Shown: positions 36,448 to 45,421, numbered from the stretch's first letter. The stretch is DNA of 64,000 bases from Rhizobium sp. RU20A (GCF_900155885.1 NZ_FTMB01000009.1:1-64000); one strand, 5' to 3'. The notes: generated from the sequence alone by a model not told the origin. Program-made: numbers and translations.

Positions 36448-37257
36448 TTACTTCACGCCGATGCCGGCAATCAGTGCCCCGTCGATCACATGGTCGGAAC
36501 CTGTGATGAAGGCGCCCTTGTCGGAGGCGAGGAAGGCGATGAGTTCGGCCACTTCCTCCGGCTCGCCGATGCGGCCGATCGGATGGGCCTCGCCGAAGCG
36601 GCGGAACACGGCCTCGATGTCGGCATCCGGCCCCTCGAAGGTGCGGGCGGCAAGCTCCAGGATCGGCGTGCGCACCGAGCCGGGGCTGACGGAGGTGACG
36701 CGGATGCGGTCGGGCGCAAAATCGAGCGCCATGGCCCGCGTCATCGCATGGATCGCGCCCTTGGAGGCGACATAGGCCGAAACGCCGCGCTGGCAGGCAT
36801 GGCCCTGAACGCTCGAGACATTGACGATGGCGCCGCCGCCGCGGGCCCGCATCAGCGGCACGGCTGCACCCGCCGTCAGGTGGATCGAGCCGACATTGAC
36901 GGCCATGCAGCGCAGGAACGTATCGAAATCCGTGGTCGTCGCATCGCCATAGGGGTGCACGGCGGCGGAATTGACGACGACATCGACGCCGCCGAAGGTC
37001 TCGGCAATGCGCGCGAAGGCGGCGGCGACCGCCTCCGGCTTCGACACATCCGTCTCGATGACGGTGAGCGTCAGGCCGCGCTCGCGCGCGATGGCGTCGA
37101 GCTCTGCATTCGCCTTCGGGTCGATGCCGAGGCTCGCCACTTTCGCGCCGCCGCTCGCCAGCCGCAGCGCGGCGGCGCGGCCGATGCCGCTCGTTCCCGT
37201 GACAACGGCGACCTTGCCGTCGAAGTCGGCGCTCGCCGTTCCCGTTGACGCAGCCAT
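36448..37257 (-). CDS. SDR family NAD(P)-dependent oxidoreductase
   Basis: This classical short-chain dehydrogenase has 269 residues from the ATG at 37257, which has GGGGAGGAG upstream. The cofactor loop reads [11 protein letters not shown], one residue shorter than the usual TGxxxGxG. NSAAVHP stands for the NAG motif. The catalytic set is Ser in IVNVSSVQG and YVASK (Tyr-x3-Lys). The gene sits between GntR and lyxose isomerase genes and opposite mannonate dehydratase, so it may act as a D-mannonate or other sugar-acid oxidoreductase; the substrate is inferred from neighbours only. Confidence 0.88.
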   Translation of the reverse strand: MAASTGTASADFDGKVAVVTGTSGIGRAAALRLASGGAKVASLGIDPKANAELDAIARERGLTLTVIETDVSKPEAVAAAFARIAETFGGVDVVVNSAAVHPYGDATTTDFDTFLRCMAVNVGSIHLTAGAAVPLMRARGGGAIVNVSSVQGHACQRGVSAYVASKGAIHAMTRAMALDFAPDRIRVTSVSPGSVRTPILELAARTFEGPDADIEAVFRRFGEAHPIGRIGEPEEVAELIAFLASDKGAFITGSDHVIDGALIAGIGVK

Positions 37258-37285
37258 TTTACTCCTCCCCTTCACGGCCGCGGCG

Positions 37286-37984
37286 TCAGGCGCCGGGCAC
37301 GAATTCCAGCCCGGCGTCCAGATGCCGGTTCATGTGGTAGACGAAGGCGATCCGGTCGCGGGCAGCCAGCGCCGCAAGGATCGCGTCGTGATCGTCGGCC
37401 GCCCCTTCCAGCGCCCGGCGCTGCGATTTGCCCGCCAGCATCAGCCGGCGGATCACCGGCTCCAGCATGCCGTAGGTCTCCGACAGCGTCCGGTTGCCGG
37501 CGGCATCCACCAGCCGGCGGTGAAAGCGAAAGTCCTCGGCCGACGCCGTTTCGGCGTTCGGGGCGTCGCGCAGCCGGCGGTTTGTCTCCGCCATCTCGGC
37601 CATGTCGGCCTCCGTCAGGCGGTCGATCACGAGGTCGAAGAGGTTCATCTCCGTCAGCCGACGATAGCCCTGGATGTCGCGAAACGCATCTTCCGAAATA
37701 TCCATGGCGAAGGCGAAGAGATCGCGCATGGCATTGCCGTGCTGGGCCGTCAGCACCGCGCCGACCTTCTGGCGCGATTCCGCCACGCCATAGGCCTTCA
37801 GCGTGCGAAACGCCTCGCGCACCGTGCCGCGGCTTGCCGCAAACATGTCCGCCAGTTCCGCCTCGCTCGGCAGCACATCGCCCACCTTCAGGCCCCGCTC
37901 GCGGATGAGGCCACGGATCTGCCCCACCACCGTATCGACGGCGGAGGTGCGCGGGCTCTCCATCAGGTCGGGGGCAGTGGTCAT
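37286..37984 (-). CDS. GntR family transcriptional regulator (FadR/FCD type)
   Basis: This regulator has an N-terminal winged helix ([42 protein letters not shown]) and a C-terminal FCD domain ([27 protein letters not shown]) with histidines for metal or ligand binding. The ATG at 37984 gives 232 residues; the frame is open to a TTG 24 bases upstream. It is the first gene of the SDR-isomerase operon and divergent from uxuA. Regulators of this class in the same position control hexuronate use. The 11-base palindrome ATGTCGGACAT in the shared promoter region is the likely operator. Confidence 0.9.
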   Translation of the reverse strand: MTTAPDLMESPRTSAVDTVVGQIRGLIRERGLKVGDVLPSEAELADMFAASRGTVREAFRTLKAYGVAESRQKVGAVLTAQHGNAMRDLFAFAMDISEDAFRDIQGYRRLTEMNLFDLVIDRLTEADMAEMAETNRRLRDAPNAETASAEDFRFHRRLVDAAGNRTLSETYGMLEPVIRRLMLAGKSQRRALEGAADDHDAILAALAARDRIAFVYHMNRHLDAGLEFVPGA

Positions 37985-38018
37985 GGCGGTCGGGTGCTGA
38001 GGTCTCAAGGTGGCTTAA

Positions 38019-38092
38019 ATGTCGGACATATGTTTTGCATTTCTGTCTGTCTCATGCAATATCCGCCCAAACAATCTTCTATTGTCGGACGA
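38019..38092. promoter_or_regulatory. Divergent promoter region with GntR operator candidates
   Basis: ATGTCGGACAT (38019-38029) is a perfect palindrome, and ATTGTCGGACGA (38081-38092) repeats its TGTCGGAC core just upstream of the uxuA ribosome site. Two matching sites at the two ends of a divergent promoter suit control of both operons by the GntR protein. Confidence 0.6.
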
Positions 38093-38107
38093 AACGGGAG
38101 AACATGC

Positions 38108-39286
38108 ATGCTTGAGAGTTGGCGCTGGTTTGGACCGGAGGATCCCGTCACGCTGGCCCATGCGCGTCAGGCCGGCGCCACCGGCGTCGTCACCGCTCTT
38201 CACCACATCTATGACGGCCGCATCTGGACGCCGGCGGATATCGCTGAGCGCATGGAACTCGTGAAGAAGGCCGGCATGGTCTGGTCGGTCTGCGAATCCA
38301 TCCCGGTCAACTCGGCCATCAAGCTGCGCAATGGCGACAGCCGCCGCTACATCGACGCATGGAAACAGTGCCTCGCCAATCTCGGCAAGGCCGGCGTTCC
38401 CGTCGTCTGCTACAATTTCATGCCGGTGGTGGACTGGACGCGCACCGACCTGATGTATGCAACGCAAGCCGGCGGCTTCGCGCTGCGTTTCGACATGGAG
38501 GAATTCGCGGCCTACGACCTCTTCGTGCTGAAGCGGAAGAACGCCGAAGCAAGCTATGCACCCGAGCTGATCGCCAAGGCCGAGGCGCGACTGGCCGGCA
38601 TGAGCGAAGACGCCATCCTCACCCTCGAACACAATATCATTGCCGGCCTGCCGGGCGGAGAGGATACCCACACCCGCGAGACGATCCGCGAACGCATCGC
38701 CGCCTATGATGGGCTGTCGTCCGCCGACATGCAGGCGAACCTCATCGAGTTCCTGCGCGAAGTCGTGCCCGTGGCGGAGGAAAACGGCACCAAGCTCGCC
38801 ATCCACCCGGATGATCCGCCCTTCTCGCTCTTCGGCCTGCCGCGCGTCGTCTCGACGGCCCAGGACGTGCGCACCACTCTCTCTGCCGTGCCGAGCGCTG
38901 CGAACGGCATCACGCTCTGCGCCGGCTCCTACGGCTCGCGCCCGGAAAACGATGTGGTCGCCATGGCCACGGAATTTGCCGACCACATTCACTTCGTCCA
39001 CCTGCGCAACGTGACGAAGGAGGCCGACGGCTCCTTCATCGAATCCGAGCATCTCGGCGGCGATGTGGATATGGTGAAGCTGATCACGGCGCTGCGCGCC
39101 GAAGAAAAGCGCCGCCTCGAAATGGGCCGCCCCGACCACGTCATCCCCATGCGCCCGGACCACGGCCACCTGCTGGTCGACGACATCGGCAAGAAGGTCA
39201 ATCCCGGCTACTCCTGCATCGGCCGCCTCAAGGGCCTTGCCGAACTGCGCGGCGTGACGGCGGCGGTGGATAGTCTGGTGGCGTGA
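38108..39286 (+). CDS. uxuA: Mannonate dehydratase UxuA
   Basis: This enzyme dehydrates D-mannonate to 2-keto-3-deoxygluconate in glucuronate catabolism. The ATG at 38108 ([20 protein letters not shown]) with GGGAG upstream gives 392 residues, the normal length. The family start WRWFGPxDPV, the [16 protein letters not shown] segment, [16 protein letters not shown] and the late [12 protein letters not shown] are all clear; the His and Asp residues in the last two are metal ligands. It is divergent from the GntR-SDR-isomerase operon, which likely supplies the neighbouring steps. Confidence 0.95.
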   Translation: MLESWRWFGPEDPVTLAHARQAGATGVVTALHHIYDGRIWTPADIAERMELVKKAGMVWSVCESIPVNSAIKLRNGDSRRYIDAWKQCLANLGKAGVPVVCYNFMPVVDWTRTDLMYATQAGGFALRFDMEEFAAYDLFVLKRKNAEASYAPELIAKAEARLAGMSEDAILTLEHNIIAGLPGGEDTHTRETIRERIAAYDGLSSADMQANLIEFLREVVPVAEENGTKLAIHPDDPPFSLFGLPRVVSTAQDVRTTLSAVPSAANGITLCAGSYGSRPENDVVAMATEFADHIHFVHLRNVTKEADGSFIESEHLGGDVDMVKLITALRAEEKRRLEMGRPDHVIPMRPDHGHLLVDDIGKKVNPGYSCIGRLKGLAELRGVTAAVDSLVA

Positions 39287-39317
39287 GGGCGGGGAGGGGC
39301 TGTTCAAGCGCCCACGC

Positions 39318-39476
39318 CCCCTCATCCGACCCTTCGGGCCACCTTCTCCCCGAGGGGAGAAGGGACGGGCCGCACCGCCTCTGGCTCTCGTTAAAGCTCG
39401 GAAGTTTGGCGCTGCGCTTTCGTCCTGGTCTCTTCTCCCCAGCGGGGAGAAGGTGCCGGCAGGCGGATGAGGGGGT
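39318..39476. repeat. Family B palindromic repeat pair (CCCTCATCCG...CTTCTCCCC)
   Basis: Two inverted units face each other. One begins CCCCTCATCCGACCCTTCGG and continues with CACCTTCTCCCCGAGGGGAG. The other reads CTTCTCCCCAGCGGGGAGAA and ends GCGGATGAGGGGG. Each unit contains a short GGGGAGAAG hairpin, and the whole forms a long foldback. Related copies are at 42960-43125, 58410-58457, 59757-59900 and 61865-61990. It occupies most of the gap between uxuA and the LysR gene. Confidence 0.85.
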
Positions 39477-39521
39477 GCGAAGCCACATCATTTGGTCCTG
39501 ATCCGCACTGACGACCCACCC

Positions 39522-40409
39522 TCACGCCCCCGCCACGCCCCGCACCCAATCCGCAAACACCCCGCACGCCCCCTTGACCCGGCTGCGCGCCGGAAAGACG
39601 AGGTAGAACGCCTCGCGCGGCAGAAGTTCGGCGTCCGGCAGCGCGATCAGCCGGCCCTCGCGCACGAGGTCGGCCGTGTTGGATTGCCAGCCGAGCATCA
39701 CGCCCTGTCCGGCAAGCGCGGCTTGCGTTGCCTGCACGTAGTTGGTGAAGCTGCGGCCGGGCAGGCGGTTCGGGGGCAGGCCCATGCGCGCCAGATAGTC
39801 GCTCCATTCCAGCCAGGTCCGGTCGCTCTGCACCACATGCAGCAGCGGCACGGCGGCGAGGTCGGCGGGCGTGCGCACGCGATGGCCAAGGGCAGGCGCA
39901 AAGACCGGCACGACCTTTTCGTCAAAGAGTTTCATTGTCTCGCCGTCGCTCCACTCGCCCGTCCCGTAGCGGATGACGAGATCGACGCCGGGCAGGACTT
40001 CGGGGCTTGCGACCGTCGTCAGCACGTTGACGCCGATCTCGGGATGGTCGGTGTAAAAGCCCGCCAGCCGCGGCATCAGCCAGTAGGTTGCGGTGCCCAC
40101 CGTGCAGGCCACGGTCACGGAGGTCTCGTCGCCGGCGCGAAGGCTGCGCACCTCCTCGATCGCCGCGCCGATGCGCGAAAGCCCCTCGGCAATGCCGGAT
40201 CGCAGGATCTCGCCCGCCGGCGTCAGCGTCGCGGGCCGCGTCGTCCGGTCGAACAGCAACACGCCCACCTGCGCCTCCAGCGCCTTGACCGCCTGGCTGA
40301 CCGCCGGCTGCGTCACGTTCAGCGCCGTCGCCGCGCGCTGCGTGGTGCCGAGCCGGGTCAGCGTCTCGAAGACGGTCAGCAGTCGAAGCGGGGGCAGGGG
40401 GGCAGACAA
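39522..40409 (-). CDS. LysR family transcriptional regulator (GcvA-like)
   Basis: This LysR-type regulator has the N-terminal winged helix LPPLRLLTVFETLTRLGTTQRAATALNVTQPAVSQAVKALE and a C-terminal substrate-binding fold (ETSVTVACTVGTATYWLMPR). The GcvA-like look comes from the PLPPLRLLTVFE start. A TTG at 40409 with GGAAT upstream gives 295 residues, the usual length; no ATG is available there, and the longer frame to 40502 adds 31 unlikely residues. It is divergent from the dioxygenase-aldolase operon and probably regulates it. Confidence 0.88.
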   Translation of the reverse strand: MSAPLPPLRLLTVFETLTRLGTTQRAATALNVTQPAVSQAVKALEAQVGVLLFDRTTRPATLTPAGEILRSGIAEGLSRIGAAIEEVRSLRAGDETSVTVACTVGTATYWLMPRLAGFYTDHPEIGVNVLTTVASPEVLPGVDLVIRYGTGEWSDGETMKLFDEKVVPVFAPALGHRVRTPADLAAVPLLHVVQSDRTWLEWSDYLARMGLPPNRLPGRSFTNYVQATQAALAGQGVMLGWQSNTADLVREGRLIALPDAELLPREAFYLVFPARSRVKGACGVFADWVRGVAGA

Positions 40410-40568
40410 ATATAATTCCTGACTTATCTTATTCGTAGTTTTTTCTGTATTTTGCAACAGCGGGTTTCGCCGTATTTTTCGCCCTGGCCCGCCGGATTGC
40501 AACGGGTTTCAGCGATCCCGGCGCCAAAGCTCCGCAGATGGAACAATATAACAGAGGCGTCGATCGCA

Positions 40569-41708
40569 ATGAACGCACATGTCATGCCCAACGGCACGGT
40601 CAATCTGAAGGAAAAGGGCCTGAGCCTCGCGCTCGGCGAGGGCCGCGAGGCCTATTTCAATTACTACTGGCTGCGCGACAACTGCCCCACCTCCTTCGAC
40701 AGCAAGACGCGCGAGCGCAGCTTCGACATCTTCCACCTTGCCGCCGCGCCGCGCGCCGAAAGCGCCGCCATCGAGGGCGATCACCTCGTCATCACCTGGG
40801 CCGGCGAGGGGCACGTCTCCCGCTACCCGACATCGCTGCTTGCGCTCTATACCGAGGGCAGGCAGCGGCCCGACCCGGCCGACCTGCCGCGCAAGGCCTG
40901 GTTCAGCGATCATTACCCTGAGATCCCGCGCTTCTCGCAGCCCGAGCTGCTGGCCAACCCGGCCAAGGTGACGGAATGGCTGCGCGCCATGATCGTCGAG
41001 GGACTGACCATCGTCACCGACATGCCCGACAGCAATGAGGGCCTGACGGAAACGGTGAAGCTGATGGGGCATGTGCGCCCCACCTTCTTCGGCGAATATT
41101 TCGACGTGAAGACCCACATCAACCCGACCAACACGGCCTATACGGCGAAAGCGCTCGAACTGCACACGGACACGCCGGCGGAAGAACATGCGCCGGGCAT
41201 CCAGTTCCTGCATTGCCGGGCCAATACGGTCGAGGGCGGGCTCAGCATCTATTCGGACGGCGTCGCCGTCGCCAACGAATTCAAGCGCATCGATCCGGAA
41301 GGTTTCCGCCTGCTGTCGGAGATCGACATTCCCTTCTATTGCGAGCACGACACCTATGACATGCGCTCGCGCCAGCGCGTCATCGAGCTCGACAAGCACG
41401 GCGAAGTCGCGGGCCTGACGATCAGCCAGCACATGGCCGACCTCTTCGACCTCGACCAGACCCTGCTCGACGACTACTATCCGGCCTTCTGCCGCTTCGG
41501 CAAAATGCTGCAGGATGACCGCTTCATGATGCGCTTCCTGATGAAGGGCGGCGAGTGCATGGTGTTCGACAATCACCGCATCGTGCACGGGCGCATGGCC
41601 TATTCCGCCTCCAGCGGCGACCGCTACCTGCGCGGTTGCTATGCGGACCGGGAGGAAATGCGCTCCACCTATCGTGCGCTCGTCAGCGAAGGACGGTTCA
41701 AGGCATGA
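40569..41708 (+). CDS. TauD-family dioxygenase, gamma-butyrobetaine hydroxylase-like
   Basis: This Fe(II)/2-oxoglutarate-dependent dioxygenase has 379 residues from the ATG at 40569. The N-terminal part (YYWLRDNCPTSFDSKTRERSFDI) is the GBBH-like domain. The catalytic domain has the iron motif HTDTPAEE (HxD) and the distal His with the 2-oxoglutarate-binding region in CMVFDNHRIVHGRMAY. This architecture is that of gamma-butyrobetaine and trimethyllysine hydroxylases. The partner gene overlaps by four bases and encodes a class II aldolase, which would fit cleavage of a hydroxylated product, but the substrate is unknown. Confidence 0.9.
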   Translation: MNAHVMPNGTVNLKEKGLSLALGEGREAYFNYYWLRDNCPTSFDSKTRERSFDIFHLAAAPRAESAAIEGDHLVITWAGEGHVSRYPTSLLALYTEGRQRPDPADLPRKAWFSDHYPEIPRFSQPELLANPAKVTEWLRAMIVEGLTIVTDMPDSNEGLTETVKLMGHVRPTFFGEYFDVKTHINPTNTAYTAKALELHTDTPAEEHAPGIQFLHCRANTVEGGLSIYSDGVAVANEFKRIDPEGFRLLSEIDIPFYCEHDTYDMRSRQRVIELDKHGEVAGLTISQHMADLFDLDQTLLDDYYPAFCRFGKMLQDDRFMMRFLMKGGECMVFDNHRIVHGRMAYSASSGDRYLRGCYADREEMRSTYRALVSEGRFKA

Positions 41709-42469
41709 ACGTGATGACCCCCACGCCCGCAATCTCCGAGCCGGAGGCGCTCGTCGCGCTCCGGCAGGATCTCGCCGCCGCCTTCCGCATCTGCCACCGT
41801 TTCGGCTGGAGCGAGTCGGTCGGCAACCATTTCAGCGCCGCCGTCTCGCCCGATGGCCGGCAGTTCCTGCTCAATCCGCGCTGGCAGCATTTCGCCACGA
41901 TCAAGGCGAGCGATCTGCTGCTGCTCGATGCCGACAATCCGGATGTGATGAACGGGCCGAATGCGCCCGACCCCTCGGCTTGGACGATCCACGGCACGGT
42001 GCATCGCCTGCTGCCGGAGGCGCGCGTGGTGCTGCACTGCCATTCGCCCTATGCCGTGGCGCTCGCCTGCCTGAAAGACCCGACCATGCTGCCGCTGGAC
42101 AACAACACGGCGCGTTTCTTCGGCCGCATCGGCTACGATCTCGATTTCGGTGGCATTGCCGATGCCGCCGAGGAGGGCGAGCGCATTGCCGGCATGATGG
42201 AGGGCAAGTCCGTGCTCGTCATGGGCAATCACGGCGTCTCTGTCGCTGGCGAAACGGTGGCCGATGCCTTCGAAGACCTCTATTTCTTTGAAAAGGCCGC
42301 CCAGACGATGATCCTGACGCTGTCGACCGGAAAGCCGCTCGCCGTGCTCTCCGACGCGATCGCCAAGGCGACGTCGGAAGGCTGGGGCCCCTATCGCGGC
42401 ATGGCGGAGCGCCATTTCGCCTATCTCAAATCCTGCCTCGACCGCGAGGACCCGTCCTACAGGGATTGA
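41705..42469 (+). CDS. Class II aldolase/adducin family protein
   Basis: This member of the zinc-dependent class II aldolase/adducin fold has 254 residues. It starts at the ATGA overlap with the dioxygenase gene. The zinc ligands are visible in LHCHSPYAVALACLKD (HxH) and in the later MGNHGVSVAG; the early GWSESVGNHFSAAVSPDG is the substrate loop. Members include fuculose-phosphate aldolase, decarboxylases and dehydratases, so the reaction is open. Translational coupling to the dioxygenase implies consecutive steps in one pathway. Confidence 0.9.
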   Translation: MNVMTPTPAISEPEALVALRQDLAAAFRICHRFGWSESVGNHFSAAVSPDGRQFLLNPRWQHFATIKASDLLLLDADNPDVMNGPNAPDPSAWTIHGTVHRLLPEARVVLHCHSPYAVALACLKDPTMLPLDNNTARFFGRIGYDLDFGGIADAAEEGERIAGMMEGKSVLVMGNHGVSVAGETVADAFEDLYFFEKAAQTMILTLSTGKPLAVLSDAIAKATSEGWGPYRGMAERHFAYLKSCLDREDPSYRD

Positions 42470-42528
42470 GGGGGCGGACACGGCGCGCCGCCCGGCCGCC
42501 AGTCGGCGAGGCGGCGCGCAAAACATCT

Positions 42529-42642
42529 CGTCATGCCGGACTTGATCCGGCATCCAGCCAGCCCAAACCCTTGGGCTGAAAAACATCTCTCGACGCGCAG
42601 ACGCGCGCCGGCTGGATCCCGGCTCGGGGTCCGGGATGACGG
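42529..42642. repeat. Family A palindromic repeat
   Basis: Begins CGTCATGCCGGACTTGATCC and ends GGTCCGGGATGACGG; a variant of the element at 2511-2596 with a longer middle. It lies in the gene-free stretch 42470-43196, in which I see no convincing protein gene. Confidence 0.8.
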
Positions 42643-42959
42643 CGGATGAAGGGGGAGCGTCCAAAAACGCATGTCCACAACACCGTCCATCGTCCTGAAC
42701 GCTGCCGTTCCCCCCGCTCCCGATTCTCGCCCATTGAAATCGCCATCCGATAAGTCTACTGCAATTCTCATCTATTGATGGGCGCGGGGCATGCCTGCGC
42801 AACAGGCGAGGGGCGGGCATGGCGGGCGGCGTTTCGGCCGAAAGGGAATACGCGGAGACGACGCTCGGCTGGCGTGCGCCGGCCTGTGGTGCGACGGCCG
42901 AAGCCGGCCAGCGTTTCGGCGCTGCGCGCAGCCCGGCTCGGATGTCCTGCCGCGCCGTC

Positions 42960-43125
42960 GCCCCTCATCCGCCTGCCGGCACCTTCTCCCCGTCGGGGAG
43001 AAGAGAGATGCGGCGCCCGCCGATCTCCACTTCACCCTTTTCTCAACGACGCTGTCCTGGCAGGCAGCCTCGTCCTGGTCTCTTCTCCCCCCGGGGAGAA
43101 GATGCCGGCAGGCAGATGAGGGGTG
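42960..43125. repeat. Family B palindromic repeat pair
   Basis: The first unit is CCCCTCATCCGCCTGCCGGC followed by ACCTTCTCCCCGTCGGGGAG. The second, inverted unit runs from CTTCTCCCCCCGGGGAGAAG to GCAGATGAGGGGT. Same element as at 39318-39476. Confidence 0.85.
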
Positions 43126-43196
43126 TTGCGGCGGAAAGCACCAGCCGCGACGTCAGCCGCCCCCACCGCCACGCCTTTCTCCGGGAGCGCTGAGCC

Positions 43197-43532
43197 ATGG
43201 GCGCCTGCATGCTCGGCCGTTTCGTCGCCCTTGCCACCGCCATCCAGAAGGCGGCGGATGCGCCCGACAGCAAGCTTGCGGCGGGGCTGGTGGCGGCCGC
43301 CCATCTCGACATGGCCCAGTCGGCGCGCAGCTTCGCGCTGACCTTCGGCGTGCCGGAAGAGACGGTGCGCGCCGAGCTGCTGCGCATTGCCGGGCCGCAC
43401 GCGCATCTCGTGCTGGAGGGCACAGGCTCCGCCGATGCCGAGGCGCGGTTTGTGCTGACAGCGCGCGGCGAGGCGCTCATTGCCGCTGCGGCCGGGGCCG
43501 CCGCGATCACGGCGCCGCTCACACGCTCTTGA
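43197..43532 (+). CDS. Hypothetical protein, 111 aa
   Basis: No family recognised. The frame starts at ATG 43197 and encodes an alanine-rich, mostly helical protein with a central LTFGVPEETVRAELLRIAGP segment, which could be a small helical or DNA-binding fold, and a hydrophobic alanine-rich C-terminus. There is no signal peptide. Codon use resembles the neighbours, but the ribosome site is weak. It lies between a repeat pair and the leader of the TerC-family gene. It could be real or a chance frame in GC-rich DNA. Confidence 0.4.
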   Translation: MGACMLGRFVALATAIQKAADAPDSKLAAGLVAAAHLDMAQSARSFALTFGVPEETVRAELLRIAGPHAHLVLEGTGSADAEARFVLTARGEALIAAAAGAAAITAPLTRS

Positions 43533-43578
43533 CGTAAGCGTGAAGCTGCGTAATTAAACGCATGTTCCCGCGCATCGA

Positions 43579-43654
43579 GACATCGTAAGACGGCGCGGAC
43601 GGAACCCGGTGCCGGGCCCCTCTGGCGAGAGTTTTACGGCGCTCTCGTGATGTC
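43579..43654 (+). promoter_or_regulatory. Foldable leader upstream of the TerC-family gene
   Basis: GACATC (43579-43584) can pair with GATGTC (43649-43654), enclosing a CCCGG/CCGGG hairpin (43605-43616) and a CGAGAG/CTCTCG hairpin (43626-43647). TerC-family genes are often under manganese-responsive leaders. However, I could not match this to the yybP-ykoY consensus as I recall it, so only the structure is claimed. Confidence 0.35.
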
Positions 43655-43780
43655 GGTACCGCCTGCATTTTCGGCCGGCGGAAAAAAGCCAATGACCATT
43701 CCTTCCATGCGTCCCGCGCGTGCCCTTTCGGCCGCGCGCACCTTCGCCCGTTTCCCCCTCGCATCCGGGGAGCGCGCACG

Positions 43781-44857
43781 ATGAACACGCCCGCAGCAAC
43801 GCCCTCCACGCTCAGCTATTTCACCTGGGCTTTCATCGTCACCGCGCTTGGCCTCGTCCTCGGCGCCTGGCTCGGCTGGCAGACCACCGGCACGCTGTCC
43901 GGCATGCTCACCGTCTTCTTCATCTGCTCGGTGCTCGCCGTTCTCGAAATCTCGCTCTCCTTCGATAACGCCATCGTCAATGCCAACAAGCTCAAGGACA
44001 TGACGCCGGTCTGGCAGCGGCGGTTCCTCACCTGGGGTATCCTGATCGCCGTCTTCGGCATGCGCATCGTCTTCCCGCTCCTCATCGTCGTCGTCGCCGC
44101 CCATGTCGGCCCGATCGATGCGATCATCATGGCGGCCGCGCGGCCGGAGGAATATGCCCGCATCATGAACGAGGCGCATCTGCCGATCGCGGCCTTTGGC
44201 GGCACCTTCCTGATGATGGTCGGCCTGACCTACTTCTTCGACCATGAGAAGGACGTGCACTGGATCGCCTTCCTCGAAGCCCGCATGGCGCGCTATGCGA
44301 CGATCAAGGGCGTCGAGATTGCCTTCGTGCTGGTGCTCATCCTCGTCTTCTCGCGCTTCCTCGATGAGGTCGAATCCACCGCCTTCGTGCATGCGGCCAT
44401 CTACGGTCTGCTGACCTTCCTGCTCGTGGAAGTGCTGGGCGGCCTGCTCGATGCGCAGCAGGAAACCATGAGCGCGGCGGCCAAGGGCGGCCTCGGCGCC
44501 TTCATCTACCTCGAAGTGCTGGATGCCAGCTTCTCCTTCGACGGCGTGATCGGTGCTTTCGCGCTGACGCAGAACCTCTTCGTCATCGCCATCGGTCTCG
44601 GCATCGGCGCCATGTATGTGCGCTCCATGACGATCATGCTGGTCGACAAGGGCACGCTCGCCGAATACCGCTATTTGGAACACGGCGCCTTCTACGCCAT
44701 CCTGATCCTTTCGGTGATCATGTACTGCCAGACGCTCGTGCATATCCCGGAAGTCATCACCGGCCTCGGCGGCGCCGCCCTCATCGGCGTCTCGCTCTGG
44801 TCCTCGATCCGCTACAACAGACGCGAAGCCCTGGAGGGCGCCCACGGCCACGGCTAA
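43781..44857 (+). CDS. DUF475/TerC family membrane protein
   Basis: This polytopic membrane protein of the TerC superfamily has 358 residues and about nine hydrophobic segments, starting at the ATG at 43781 with GGGGAG upstream. The family signatures are VLEISLSFDNAIVNANKL near residue 60 and VLDASFSFDGVIGAFALT near residue 245. Their paired acidic residues suit metal handling. YFFDHEKDVHW is typical of the DUF475 subgroup. TerC proteins are linked to tellurite resistance and manganese export; which applies here is not shown. It is monocistronic, with a foldable leader upstream and a terminator downstream. Confidence 0.9.
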   Translation: MNTPAATPSTLSYFTWAFIVTALGLVLGAWLGWQTTGTLSGMLTVFFICSVLAVLEISLSFDNAIVNANKLKDMTPVWQRRFLTWGILIAVFGMRIVFPLLIVVVAAHVGPIDAIIMAAARPEEYARIMNEAHLPIAAFGGTFLMMVGLTYFFDHEKDVHWIAFLEARMARYATIKGVEIAFVLVLILVFSRFLDEVESTAFVHAAIYGLLTFLLVEVLGGLLDAQQETMSAAAKGGLGAFIYLEVLDASFSFDGVIGAFALTQNLFVIAIGLGIGAMYVRSMTIMLVDKGTLAEYRYLEHGAFYAILILSVIMYCQTLVHIPEVITGLGGAALIGVSLWSSIRYNRREALEGAHGHG

Positions 44858-44941
44858 AGGCCGTGCAGTCACACCTCTCGTCATCACCTCTGCTGCGAAG
44901 ACGGGAGGCGGTTGCTGTTTGCACGGCCGCCACCCCACCCG

Positions 44942-45028
44942 CCGTCATCCCCGGGCTTGACCCGAGGATCCATTTCTTTAAGGCCATCAGCGGCTTATGG
45001 ATGGTCGGGTCAAGCCCGACCATGACGG
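44942..45028. repeat. Family A palindromic repeat
   Basis: Begins CCGTCATCCCCGGGCTTGAC and ends CAAGCCCGACCATGACGG. Same element as at 2511-2596. It precedes a terminator in the gap after the TerC-family gene. Confidence 0.85.
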
Positions 45029-45100
45029 TGGAGAGGTGATGCCGCGCTAGCAACCCAGAGACCGGCCGTGGAAACGGTGGCGCGTCTCTCGCATCCAAGG

Positions 45101-45126
45101 CCCGCGATGCAGATCGCGGGTTTTTT
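45101..45126 (+). terminator. Rho-independent terminator
   Basis: CCCGCGAT pairs perfectly with ATCGCGGG around a GCAG loop, followed by TTTTTT. It lies 240 bases after the TerC-family stop. Confidence 0.88.
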
Positions 45127-45197
45127 GTGCCGGCACGTCCGTTTGCGGTGTCGCCGCTCTCACGCCGTCCGCATTACCGCCCCCCAAAACGCATAAA

Positions 45198-45216
45198 GCC
45201 GGCCCAACGGACCGGC
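45198..45216 (-). terminator. Terminator-like hairpin after the DUF1127-like gene
   Basis: On the minus strand GCCGGTCC pairs with GGGCCGGC (one G-U pair) around a three-base loop, followed by TTTATG. Confidence 0.65.
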
Positions 45217-45259
45217 TCATCAGCAGTCTTTTCTGTCAGCCCTTGCGGACTGCCGCGGC

Positions 45260-45421
45260 TCAGACGCCCGGGAACTTGGTCGGGTCGATGCCGAGCGTGC
45301 GCAGGTCGCGGGCGGTCGGCTGGCGGTGGCCTTCGACAGCGGCAGCAGCGGCGCGGGCCGCACCGAACACGGCGAAAGCGCGGGTCAGAACGTTGCCGCG
45401 GGTGGTGTTGGTCTTGCTCAT
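45260..45421 (-). CDS. Small DUF1127-like protein, 53 aa
   Basis: The ATG at 45421 has GAGGAAGACGG upstream and gives 53 residues starting MSKTNTTRGNVLTRAFAVFG. The C-terminal half, RQPTARDLRTLGIDPTKF, matches the end of rhizobial DUF1127-type small proteins (DLxxLGI). Some short DUF1127 proteins bind RNA and work with small RNAs of the CcsR/cuckoo group, which is notable given the hairpin RNA at 11.05 kb. The link on this replicon is conjecture. The gene is monocistronic with its own terminator. Confidence 0.7.
   Translation of the reverse strand: MSKTNTTRGNVLTRAFAVFGAARAAAAAVEGHRQPTARDLRTLGIDPTKFPGV

Noticed and set aside
42470-43196. Protein-coding genes in the gap after the class II aldolase gene.
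   Set aside because: The open frames run through the palindromic repeats and have no ribosome sites or recognisable domains.
43533-43780. A yybP-ykoY manganese riboswitch upstream of the TerC-family gene.
   Set aside because: No GGGGAGUA-like motif or matching partner loop could be identified; only a generic structured leader is reported.
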